Shown here piece by piece: positions 10,659 through 21,156 of a DNA stretch of 64,000 bases. A program made the position numbers and the translations under genes. Position 1 is the first letter of the stretch. The number at the start of each line of letters is the position of its first letter. The stretch is from Glycine soja (Eukaryota; Streptophyta; Magnoliopsida; Fabales; Fabaceae). The DNA lies in NCBI RefSeq assembly GCF_004193775.1, contig NC_041002.1, positions 42,387,819 to 42,451,818 on the forward strand, written 5' to 3'. The notes below the pieces were generated by a model, which did no database searches, was not told the origin of the DNA, and saw only the letters and a program-made list of their open reading frames with translations.

Positions 10659-12707
10659 TCAATGGTCCGTGCGGCGCCTCTGACGAGCCCTGACCGTCCC
10701 ATCAGCACTGGGTCCCCCTCTCGCGATCGTCAGGCAGTCCTGCATAATGTCATATAACTCTGTGCCTGCAGTGACTATCCTAAGGTTGAGCACACGCTCC
10801 AACCTCTGTGCAATCGCCTCATATCCCTCGTAATCATCCTGTCAAAGTCAGTAAAAACATTTATTATGAAATTCAAAATAAACAACAACTCATAAAACAT
10901 TAAACGCGCAAATAATCTTACCACATATGGAGGGGGGTCAAATGCCACTGGAACCTGGGGGCTGGGCGACTGTATGTAGTCCTCAGGGTCTGCAGCTGGT
11001 GCATCCCTCTGCTGGTCAGCTGCCTGGGTCGGTGTCATGAAAGGGTGAGATATGCGGAAAAACCACTCAATGTAATCCGCAGATACCTGCCCAGGCACTA
11101 GACAAGGCTGACCCGCAGGTAGTAAGTGATCCGCAAACTCCATCCACCTGTCATCTATCTGATCGTGTGACAATCGTGCACTAACAGGCGGCGGAGGGAT
11201 GCTCTGGATGTAACCGAACTGGCGTACCACCCTCTCCGGTCGAACTGTGACGATCATAGGACCCCATCTGAGCTGACCCTGGAACGATGAAATCTCCTGA
11301 AACGCCCTAACACCCTGATGCTCCGTGTACGGCAACCAGGACACATCTGTGACGGTCAAACCATCACAACGTGCCCTGTAGGGTGCTCCTGTGATGCCTT
11401 TCATGTGCGCCTTCGACGTCAACCACCGGGAAGCACGTGGGGACGTCTCCTGGTATGTATCGTCAGTCACGCACTGATGCACACTAGGGAAGTGCTCATA
11501 GATCCAACACTACACAATAATTGAGGTTAACATAACATAAAAACATGTTTAAATCATAATCGAACCTAACATATTAATAAACACAAAATTTACCTGAAGT
11601 AGCGTCAAGTACCCCGCAAGCTGTCGGGTGGTGGTCCTACAAGCCTCATCTAACTGGTCATACATATGAACCAGCGCGGCAACCCCCCAAGCGTAACCAC
11701 CACTGTGAGCGAGGTCCCGGAAAGCGTCAAGGTGGACCACATGCACGTATGTTGCACTCTTATTAGCAAAAAGAGTGCAACCAACAAGGTGCAGCAGATA
11801 AGCGCGAGCTGCGACAATCCACCGCTGGGCCTGACATCTGGTCTCATAAATGTCACGAACCTATCCTAATCGTACATATGCTCCACGTGTGAGTGTTGTC
11901 TCGGCTCTGGCCTCATCCTCAGACACTTCCAGCAACTCCGTAAGCAAGAATCTGGCCTCCTCCGTAGAAAGAGCGTGGAAACTGTGCAAGGCGCCAGTGA
12001 TGGGCAAATGTAGGATGGACGACACATCGTCCAATGTGATCGTCAGCTGTCCTACAGGAAGGTGGAAGGTGCTAGTCTCACTCTGCCACCTCTCCACAAA
12101 TGCGGATATAAGTCTAGGATCGCCAGTAATAACTGAACAATCTATCAGTGGACTTAATCCTGTGGCAGCCACCAGGCCTTCAATCTCAGGCACTGACCTC
12201 CCAATCAGTGTCACCTTCCTCCCATGTGACACTAACTTCAAATCAGGACGTTCCTGATTTGAAGTACAAATTATACAATTATTAAAAAAAATTAATCATA
12301 AACAAACAAATAAACAATGACAAATAATTAACAAATTAAAATACCTGTCCACTCCACATGGCATGTGCAACATGCTCGGCAAATGATGTGAGCACTGACG
12401 GGTCTCGTGGACCACCAAGGAATCCCTCTGCAGCATCATCACCATCTGACCCCTCACCACTATCAGCACCCTGTGCGTCCACACGCATCTCAGGTGCCTC
12501 CGTAGGCTGCTCAGGGACATCATCAGTCATGTCAGCGACGTCCTCAGTCATATCACGTCCCTCCGTAGTCATCTGATAAACGCGTAGTCTACGGGCTGAG
12601 GCAGTAGGCCTACGCCTCTCAGGAACATCGCCAGCATCATCGTCAGCAGGTCTATCTCTGCCTACAACTCTACCTATGGCACGACCTAAACTTCGTGTTC
12701 TGGCCAT
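10659..12707 (-). pseudogene. Plant mobile domain (MAIN-like) protein gene, one nonsense codon
   Basis: Four exons with phase-0 junctions and GT..AG introns: exon 1 12707-12345, exon 2 12253-11594, exon 3 11509-10922, exon 4 10838-10659 (597 codons with stop). Exon 1 encodes a basic MARTRSLGRA start and an acidic stretch. Exons 2-3 encode the PMD (PF10536 type): GLSPLIDCSV, ERWQSETSTFHLPVG, ITLDDVSSILHLPI, DIYETRCQAQRW, QLAGYLTLLQ, CWIYEHFPSV, RWGPMIV, VVRQFGYIQ. The only defect is TAG at 11863-11861, where element 2 has Trp (RLSWLRDMY), consistent with TGG to TAG. PMD proteins of the MAIN/MAIL1 type act in the nucleus in silencing and genome stability; transposon-borne relatives are known. 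Here the gene lies between the 191-bp repeats and the right end of a MULE, so it is cargo. Confidence 0.85.
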
Positions 12708-12719
12708 GATCTGTAAATC

Positions 12720-13885
12720 ATGTCGAACACGTATTTCTTTCGGTCAAAATATACACAATTTTCTTTATAAAAAAACAACTTTATTTATAAACAAATAAGA
12801 CTAACTTGAATCAAATTATTTTAAAACATACACAACCTAATTTTTTTAAAAAAAATTAAACAACTTCATTTATAAAAAAAAACACAACTAAATTATTTAG
12901 TAAACATCCACAAGTTAATTTTTTTTAAAAAAAATAAACAACTTCAATTATTTATAAAAGAAACACAACTAATATAAAAATAATTCATTACTAAACATCC
13001 ACAACTTAATTTAAAAAAAAATTAAACAAACTTCATTTATAAAAAAAAAACACAACTAATGTAAAAAAAAATTAATTAGTAAACATCCAACTCTTAATTT
13101 AAAAAAAAAAATACGAAACTTCATTTTAAAAAAAAAAACACAACTAAATTACTTAGTAAACATCCACAAGTTATTTTTTTTTTTAAAAAAATAAACAACT
13201 TCAATTATTTATAAAAAAACACAACTAATATAAAAATAATTCATTACTAAACATCCACAACTTAATTTAAAAAAAAATTAAACAAACTTCATTTATAAAA
13301 AAAAACAACTAATGTAAAAAAAATTAATTAGTAAACATCCAACTCTTAATTTTAAAAAAAAATAAGAAACTTCATTTCTAAAAAAAAACACAACTAAATT
13401 ACTTAGTAAACATCCACAAGTTAATTTTTTTTTAAAAAAATAAACAACTTCATTTATAAAAAAAAACACAACTAATATAAAAATAATTCATTACTAAACA
13501 TCCACAACTTAATTTTAAAAAAAAAATTAAACAACTTCATTTATAAAAATAAATACTTCATTTATAATCAAATAAACAACTTTATTGATAATAAAATAAA
13601 AAAATTTATTTATAGACAAAAAAAACAACTACTTTCAAAATATATAATTAGTAAACATACACAACTAAAATTATATATACAAATAAAACAATAATAGGAA
13701 AAAAATATTTCCAAACATACACAACTTTATTTATACAAATAAACTACTTCATTTATAAAATAATACATAAGTAATTTTAAATTAAATAATTAGTAAATTA
13801 GTCAACTAAAATGATATAAAAAATAAACTAAAACAATTAACAAAAACAATTAACAAAAAAAATATTTTTTTTAAAAAAAAATAAT
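12720..13885. repeat. AT-rich tandem repeat upstream of the PMD gene
   Basis: Extremely AT-rich. A long unit of about 250 bp recurs with the landmark tagtaaacatccacaagtta at 12899, 13156 and 13404. Each unit is made of sub-units containing aacttcatttataaaa and aaacatccacaactta. It decays toward 13885. No coding potential. Element 2 has a comparable AT-rich tandem array in the same place relative to its PMD gene (40060-40560), with a different unit. Confidence 0.85.
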
Positions 13886-13897
13886 TTAAAACACTAC

Positions 13898-14155
13898 TTC
13901 CGGAAGAAGTACTTCTTCCTGAACAATTCCGGAAGAAGACTCTTCCGGAAAGTGCTTCCGGAACCTTTGAAAGGTCATCCGGAAGAACCCTCTTCCGGAA
14001 TGTTTCCGGAACAAGTACATCTTCCAGAAACATTCCGGAAGAGGTGTTCCGAGAGTTTTCCGGAAGATCTGTTCTTCCGGAAGTCGTTTCATTACCTCCG
14101 GAAGAACCCTTCTTCCGGAAATCTTCCGGAAGATCTTCTTCCGGAAGTTCCGGAA
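13898..14155. repeat. Array of TTCCGGAA palindromes
   Basis: I count 13 perfect TTCCGGAA sites in about 258 bp, most extended to CTTCCGGAAG or followed by GAAG, plus two CCGGAA half-matches. The spacing is irregular (about 9-40 bp). Frames across the array on both strands are open but consist of repeated SGR/PEE/FRK residues, which are artefacts of the palindromes. It lies about 400 bp inside the right end of element 1, where subterminal transposase-binding repeats would be expected. Confidence 0.9.
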
Positions 14156-14559
14156 GAACCCCTAACGGGTCTTCTGGAAGGCTCACCGTCACCAAGCTTC
14201 CGCCATTTTTTCCGGCGTCCTCTACCCTAAGGTTCATCTACCCTATGGTTCAACTAACCTACCCTAAATGCTACACATACAATGCAAAACAAAAGGAAAG
14301 CTAAGAAGAAGGCCACCTACCTCGAATGCAAATGGAAGACAAGCCTCGCGGAGAAGATGAAGCCGGAGAAGCCTCGCGGAGAAGAAGAGAAGAAGACAGA
14401 ATGCTTTTTCGCGGAAGAGAGAAGAGAGGAGAAAAGCTTTTTCGCGGAAGAGAGAAGACAGAATGCTTCCGAAAGAGGGATAAAGTTTTTTATGTTTTTA
14501 AATGAAGGGCAAAATTGACCTTTCAATAAATTGCTGGGTGCACCTAGCAACTCCCATTT

Positions 14560-15650
14560 CAAAATTGATAAGTTTTTTGTGACAAAAGCAATATGTGTTC
14601 TAAGAAAATATGAACTTTTTTTTTTATCTAGGAAGAGAATCTTATGTTAGAGATAAATATGAAAAGGATATTTTGTAAAAACAAATAGCTTTTCAAATAA
14701 GAGATAAATTTAAAGAGAATCAAAGATATATTTGAAATATATCTAAGATTAATCTAATCTTAATCTATTTTTTTCTATCTTTATGCAAAGCCTAAGTCCA
14801 CTCATAAAGCTCAATGCACCAAACATAGAGTATAAAAGCTTGTCAAGAGCTTTAGTATACAAGTCTAGAAAACTACTGAAGCTAAGTGCCAAGTAGCTTA
14901 GATCATTGATGTGTCTAAGAGTGAGAAAGATAGTGTTAGGTTCTTAAGAGAGTTGTTATTCCAACTATGGAGAACTACAGTTAGCAAGGTGTCACTCAAG
15001 GCATTAGTTCTCAAGGGATTGTTACTCAAGGTGTTAGATCTTGAAGGGTTGTCATGAGAAGAAATGGTGATGTCCCTTAAAGGTTGTCGGTGTGCAGACA
15101 TAATCAACTTAGAGGGTCTAGGTTTAGGGTTTAGAGAATTGTATCATTTTGGGTTGTTGCGGTGCATATGTAATCAACTCAATCTCTGTATTGATGAGCT
15201 TAAGTGTTGAATATAGGGTTCTAAGAGGGGTTGTCATTGTGCATACATAATCAACTTCATCCTTGTAATTGCTATGCTTGGTGGAAAATCTTAAGTTGTG
15301 GCTTGAGTACTGGATGTATGCCAAGTTGACTGAACCAATACAAAATTCACTAGAGCACTCTCTTCTAACCCTTATCTCTTTATATTGTGTTTATCATCTA
15401 CTAAGTAGATTTGATATCTTATATGTGATAGACTTAGGGTTAGAGTAATACTAGGATAATACTAGACAACTATAGGATACCAAACAAGTATTATCTTTCT
15501 TATTATGTCAAAGTAGAATTGAATATATATTCTTAAAAAATTAGATATATTCAATTTCTTTGGAACTAAAGTTGGGCGCAAATGATTTTCATAGTAATTG
15601 AATCCCCCCCCCCCCCCCCCTCTCCTGAGTTATTGAGACTACTTGGTTAA
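14560..15650 (+). mobile_element. Degraded Copia LTR-like remnant
   Basis: Not a gene. The stretch ends in a poly-C tract, then gagttattgagactacttggtta. This parallels the ends of the Sirevirus-like LTRs in this window (poly-C, then aagatatctaaggccacttgtctaaca). Upstream, 15296-15330 has ggcttgagtactggatgtatgccaagttgactgaacc, matching the ttgcttgagtactggacgtag...aaaccagtata part of the LTR at 24496-25647. The left edge is unclear and no target duplication was found. Confidence 0.45.
15604..15620. repeat. 17-base poly-C run
   Basis: Homopolymer of 17 C. A similar shorter C run sits just before the 3' end of the Copia LTR at about 38611. Its length is probably unreliable in any assembly. Confidence 0.9.
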
Positions 15651-16022
15651 GAAAAATGTGACCCAAAGATAGCAATCCAATCATGAAATAGTTGTTGTGA
15701 TTTGATTTAGAGTAGTGTGATAAGGAACCCTTTTGTTTGAGAATTGAAGTTGATTCTTGAAGTAACAAATATATGCAAGATTGTTGGTAGAGTAACATCT
15801 TGGAGTTTTGTACTCCAATATTTGTTGCAAATGGACCTTTTACAAGTGTCATTATTGGATTTGATTTTATTTGCAATACTTTGAAGATGAATTCTTTTTG
15901 GGCTTCCCATAAGAATAGGAATTCTAAGGTAACTAAAAGGTAATAGGTCAGGAGAAAAGCCACAAATTAGTGAAATTCTATTTTGAGAAAAGGAAGAAAC
16001 AAAAAATTTGACATAACTAGTT

Positions 16023-16047
16023 ATATATATATATATATATATATATT
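16023..16047. repeat. (TA)n microsatellite
   Basis: About 12 TA units. The surrounding DNA (15650-16080) has no recognisable gene; a minus-strand frame over 15589-15963 has no familiar motif. Confidence 0.9.
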
Positions 16048-16084
16048 ACAGTTATATAATTACAATTATGTCATTATAATAAAA

Positions 16085-16625
16085 TAGGCTAAATTACTCA
16101 TATGGGTTTTTAACTTTATTAGGTTGTAATTTGGTCCCTTGTAAAATGGTTCGTTAGCATTGATTGTTTAGATTTTGGAGCATGATTTTAAAAAAATTTA
16201 TTCAACATGAAATTTGTCCCTTTAGATTCAGCTGCATGAAACCTATGGAACCTAACTAATGTTTGGACCAAAAATAACATAAACAAGATAAAATTAGAGG
16301 AAAATGTGTCACAAGAGTCTTCAAAAAACTGGAAAAACTCCTAAAATCAAATCAGGCAAAAAATTGCTCATAAGACTCAATTTTTACACAATTTTATAAT
16401 GTTTATGTTTGAACATTAATTGAGTCATATAGTTTCCATAAGTGAATCTAATGAGATAAATTTCACATATTGAATCAATTAAAAATAGATTCAAAATCAA
16501 GCTCCAAAATAAAAAAAAAATACCAGTATTTCAAAAAGGATAATATGCTATAAAAGACATTATTACTTAAGAGACTATTTTACAACTTTTCATAAATAAG
16601 ATACCAAATTGTAGGCGAAGGCAAT
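16085..16625. mobile_element. Palindromic MITE-like block
   Basis: The two halves are diverged inverted repeats. For example, attttggagcatgattttaaa...ttagattcagctgcatgaaac (16172-16250) pairs with the reverse complement of 16430-16512 (attttggagcttgattttgaa...ttagattcacttatggaaac). The outer arms also pair weakly (gttgtaatttggtccctt with ttggtatcttatttatgaaa). Non-coding. Boundaries approximate. Confidence 0.5.
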
Positions 16626-16668
16626 AGTAGACCACCTAATAGGTGATTTACTGTGGATCATTATTTTT

Positions 16669-17281
16669 AGGTTTAAATAGGTTTTTAGTCCCTCAATGTT
16701 GAGGCATATTTTTTTAGTCCTTTAACTTCAAAACTACTTTTTTTCCCTCAATTTTTTTGTAAAAAAAAACTCTTTTTAGTCCTTTTCCCAAATTGTCATT
16801 AGCAAATGCCAAATAGGGTCTTACATTTTTTAATTAAAATTTAGAAATGTAATTTTTGGCGGTTCAAAATCGTCAGAATCATTTAAATCAAAAATAAAAA
16901 AAATAAAATCATGAAATTGTCTAGTTATCCTCATAAATCTCTAAACTTCAAATCAATCTGTAACTTGGTAACCTCAAAATCCCCTTCATCTTCTATTTGG
17001 AATCTTTGACCCTTGCTCCCAATCCACACACATAGGGGAAGGTCCAACGTCGACTCCCTTGTCGATGTCAAAGGTGCTGAACCAAACGAGGATTTCTTCT
17101 TCGGGTTGTGGATCTCAGTGGCGTAGCGTCCCTATGGCATTTCTTGAAACCTTTATGGTAGATATGTTGGCTAGTGGAGTGAAGGTTGTTTACTCCTTGA
17201 CAAACATACCAATTTGTTCAAGTAGTAATTAAAACGGTAAGATCGAGTGTTGAGTCCGCGAGGACTTTGCTTGTACTCATA

Positions 17282-17323
<42 letters not shown>

Positions 17324-19079
17324 TAAACAGTTGATGAATCAAATTGAATCTTGTTCATTGATTACGCATAAGTATAAATTGATGGAAATTAACTACAAAG
17401 CAAGGAATGTGCAAAGGTAAGAAAACAAATACTCAGAGTTGTGAAATGACGTTACTGATAAGTTATGAGACGTGTTGGGGGCTCAGCCTACCAGAACTAC
17501 TCTTGATGCAATCATAATTCATTTTTCTCTATTTAACATTAAAATGATTATAACCCACATCCACTAAATTACTCTAACCATGATCCCTCAAGTGAGAGAG
17601 CCTATATCACCTAATAACACTTCTATCCCTTAAGAGTTATATCAAATAATTTGCATTACGAGCAAAGATGCATAAATCAATTTAAATAATACCATTTTAT
17701 TCCTAGATATGAATCACCTAGATGGTCTTTCCAAGTTCTTAGAATATGAACATTTCCAAATGTCTAAATCCTAAAACATTACATGAGAATGGATGATCAG
17801 ACCACAGACATGATAATAAGTACAAAAAAGAACAATAATATCAACATAACATTAAATAGATAGTTAGAATGATTACATCAAGAGAGTTTGATTTGAAAAA
17901 CTCCAAAACAATAATGGGTTTATCACATTGAAGTGTTTTGAATGAATGAATGAATTTGTTTTCAACATATTTTCCCACTTCATGGCTAATCAGAACCGCC
18001 TTTATGCGCTTAGTGCGATACTCGCGCTAAGCGCACATGTCTAGCTAGATTAAGTGACCATGTGCTAAGTCGTAGGATGCGTACTTAGTATGCTTGCACG
18101 TGACAACTGGCTTCCAATGTGGCTTATTGCGCTAAGCGGGCTTCTTGGGCTGAGCGATCTTGATGTGCTAAATAAGGCTATTATGCTGAGCGCGATATTC
18201 CAGTTCTTCAGTCCTCTTCCAAACCTCTGTTGTATCTCTACAAAAAAAATACAACAAAAATGACTATAATTTGATCAACTTTAGCATCTTCTGGATAAAA
18301 ACTCAGAAGAAGCTAAGTTCCTATTGTTTTAACACAAAAGAAGCAATAAAAGAGAAGGAAATTACAAATTTGCTATATGATTTCAATATACAAATAACGT
18401 ATGCATAACACTTATCAAAGGTGAAGGGTTGTATGTGGGATGTTCCTTTGTCTCTGGCAACCACACCACCTCCGTTGATTTTAGCATCTCCAACAGGTTC
18501 ACTATCATCCTCATATGTACTGCCATGCGTTTACAGTTCCACCGATGTGCCCTGACGCCACCTCCATCGGTGTCGTTATCACCATGTTCGCCATATGGAC
18601 CAACCATGACTCAACAAACAACAACATAGATTGCATTTCCCTTGACGCATATCATACTGCCAACCAAAGCCTTTTTTGTGCTTTGAGATTATCAAATTGG
18701 TCCTTCATTTGTATAGTATAAGATAATAATATATGAAGGCACAAATTGAGAGTTTAGGAAGATCTAATTTTTCTTTTCTTGAGTTTTGCTTTTGCCTATG
18801 GAGGTTAACCATTTAGGCATCTTGATGGAGGTGATTTGGGGATTATTTTGGGTTTAGAGATTTTCTAAAGTTAAAGTTGAAATCCTCATGTTTTTATTTT
18901 TTTTTATTTTTCTTTTAAATGATTATGAAGGTTTAGAATCATGGAAAATGCAAAAAATTATTCCTTGTTTGGCACATGCTATTGGTGTTTAGGAAAAAGA
19001 CTAAAAAGAGTATTTTGTATGTTTGAAGGACTAATTTTTTTAAACTCAAATTTAAAAGACAAAACACATATTTAAGCCT
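16669..19079. mobile_element. 2.4-kb non-autonomous DNA element with 7-bp flanking repeat
   Basis: The left end AGGTTTAAATAGGTTTTTAGTCC and the right end read on the minus strand, AGGCTTAAATATGTGTTTTGTC, form imperfect terminal inverted repeats. Both ends are flanked by TATTTTT (16662-16668 and 19080-19086). There is no transposase frame. The interior carries a (TA)n tract at 17285-17319 and an LTR-like insertion (17198-18417). The superfamily is not certain. Confidence 0.5.
17198..18417 (-). mobile_element. LTR-like insertion (possible solo LTR)
   Basis: On the minus strand it starts TGATAAGTGTTATGC and ends GGTATGTTTGTCA, giving TG..CA ends over 1220 bp. The flanking 5-mers do not match. 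A longer near-repeat, gtgaaggttgt (17179-17189) and gtgaagggttgt (18421-18432), flanks it instead, so the borders may be a little different. It contains several gcgctaagcgc-type motifs at 18003-18200. No coding frame recognised. Confidence 0.35.
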
Positions 19080-19885
19080 TATTTTTAACTGGAGGATGAA
19101 TCATGTTATTGTAGAACTCTCCACACTAGATCTTCAACCCTTCACACTCTGAACACCATTCGTCATTGTCGGAGGGGATTTCTGGTGACGATGTTTCAAT
19201 TTTTTTTCTTCCTCCCTTTTCGTCGCCTCGCATCTCACGCCCCTCCAATCCCAATTACTAATACCCTATCATCAATATATATCCACTAAATCTCTAAGTC
19301 ATGTCAAGAAACAAAGAGAGGCACTGCTTTGACAAGACTTCGCATAATTGGATCTACTACGATGAAGACCACCTTCCACAATGGTGTGCCTTGTGTGTTG
19401 GAACGACAAATCTGTTTGCAACAAGTACAGATCTATTCTTGAAGCAAAAAAATGCGAGGACTATGTCGATGAAGGTGAAATTCGAAAGGGTTTGGGTTTA
19501 AGTCACGTTGGGAAAAGTGGGACTAAGGCTGGATTTGCCATCTCAACAGTGGTACACCCATCGTAGATGGTGGAGGTGATGAAGGAGTTTCAAAGGAGGA
19601 AAGGGAACTACTGATTCTGTGAGAGCTGGTGCCATAGTTCATCTAGATCTGGTGTGTTGGGGGCATAAAGATGCGGTGGTCGTTGTGTTAGTGGAAGGGC
19701 TACTAGAGACATAAAGGGAAAAAAAAACTATATGCCATCTTCAAAGTCGTTAGAAATCGCTTTCAACCATGACAAATGGTGGTCGAAGGGATTAGAGGGG
19801 AGTTACATAGAGGATGCACGAATCTCGCGGGGATCATCCTATGGTAATAAGATTCATCCTACGATTAGGAATAATGATCTATATT
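19080..19885. other. No recognised gene
   Basis: Short plus-strand frames at 19301-19566 (MSRNKERHCFDKTSHNWIYY) and 19732-20007 show no motif I recognise, and the second runs into the hAT-like end. Possibly a decayed gene fragment, but nothing supports a function. Confidence 0.4.
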
Positions 19886-20465
19886 TAGACTTGGGCAAAC
19901 GGGTTCAGGCCTGTGGGTTACCTGCAAAACCCACAGCCCACATGGTATACAAGCCTTATTCTTTTGAGCATGTTCAAAAAGCGGGCTTTTTAGCCTGCCC
20001 CACATAACCTGCGGGTTTAACGGATTGTACCCGCAAGTCCCTTGGGTCCCACCGGTATTTTTATCTCTGCTAAAAAATAAAGTAGGGTGTGTGATTTAGC
20101 AAAAAATAGGGTGCATTAGTAAAACTAAAACTCCTAAGGCCCAGCTCTAGTTCACACAGATAGCTAAAGGCAATTGCTTGGGGCACCCAACATTTTTGCT
20201 GGGACACCTAGCAGTTTTTTGAAAATGTCATGGGTACTTTTGGTTATAAATAGCAGCATCTGTTTTACATTTCTTTAGCGCCTTTTTTTTCTGCAAAATC
20301 TCACTCCCTTAGTGTAGGTTGCTTTCGTTAGCTTCTGTTAGTCTCCTTCTAAAAGCATTTTTTTGTCCCCGATGGTGCACATGCGTTGTTCAAGAGTATA
20401 CAGTGAAGTTGGGTCGTTATTCATTGTAGGAGAAGAAGAGGTACGCAAAAAAATTTAGAAATGTA

Positions 20466-20562
20466 CAGATTGCTGATCCGTAAGGCTCATATAGATCATC
20501 AATCTGTATGGGTCATACAGATTGCCAATCTATATGGGCCATACATATTGCCAATCTATAGG
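20466..20562. repeat. Left subterminal repeats of element 2
   Basis: Repeated words gattgctgatccgta, caatctgtatgggtcatacagattgccaatctatatgggccatac: a CCGTATGG / CCATACAG-type inverted motif in several copies. The same motif array is near the right end (40905-41001). Likely transposase-binding sites (inference). Confidence 0.7.
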
Positions 20563-20579
20563 TTTTAATTTTTTTTAAT

Positions 20580-21156
20580 TGTAAATAAATTTTTTTGAAT
20601 TATATATTTAATTTTTGTGTAGTGTAATTTTTTTTGTAATAGTTTTAGCAATTTTAGAAATATTGATTTGGTGATATTAGTTTATAGTGCTATAAAAAAA
20701 AATAAAAAAATGTATTTAGTAATTAAATTGGTAAAAAATGATAATATATATAAACTTTTTAAAATTTCTAAAACCAACATTAGATTGCTTAAAAATTAAT
20801 TTAGTAATTAATTGAAAATAATTTAGTAATTAGATTGGTAAAAATATTAGATTGCTACAATAATTTTGTGTATACATTTAACTGGATTATGTATTTTAAT
20901 GTTTATTACAGTGATTAATAATTAAGCAAATTTGGTATTTTATTGAATGATGTATTTATTAGAATTTATATGATATTTATTGAATGATATTTTAATGAAG
21001 ATATGTAGTAAAAATGTAGTCTGTGGTTATATGATGTACAATACATTTGTTATTTTTGTATAGAGATATATTTGTGTTGATAACAAATGAGGTGATTGTA
21101 TAATTTTTTTAGCTTGTATTTTTTTTATCATTGAATTTGTTAAATGTTTTATTAAG
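20580..21156. other. AT-rich leader of element 2
   Basis: A very AT-rich stretch between the left subterminal repeats and the transposase start. Nothing coding is seen. It should hold the transposase promoter, but no single TATA box stands out. Confidence 0.4.

Larger units (their letters stand above)
5553..14552. mobile_element. MULE element 1 (right part)
   Basis: Contains transposase-OTU, ORF2, the PMD gene, an AT-rich array, a palindrome array and a purine-rich GAAGAA stretch (14284-14480). The right end at about 14510-14552, read on the minus strand, begins GTTGCTAGGTGCACCCAGCA and continues with TTGAAA then GGTCA. This matches the left end of element 2 (GACACCTAGCAGTTTTTTGAAAATGTCA). 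The left end is missing: the transposase 5' part is replaced at 5552 by block B'. Without it no target duplication can be checked, so the exact right boundary is uncertain by a few bases. Confidence 0.65.

Noticed and set aside
13806..14304. Overlapping frames of 68-143 codons on both strands
   Set aside because: Generated by the TTCCGGAA palindromes; low-complexity proteins in several frames at once.
17198..18417. Confident solo LTR call
   Set aside because: TG..CA ends are present but no 5-bp target duplication, so only low confidence is given.
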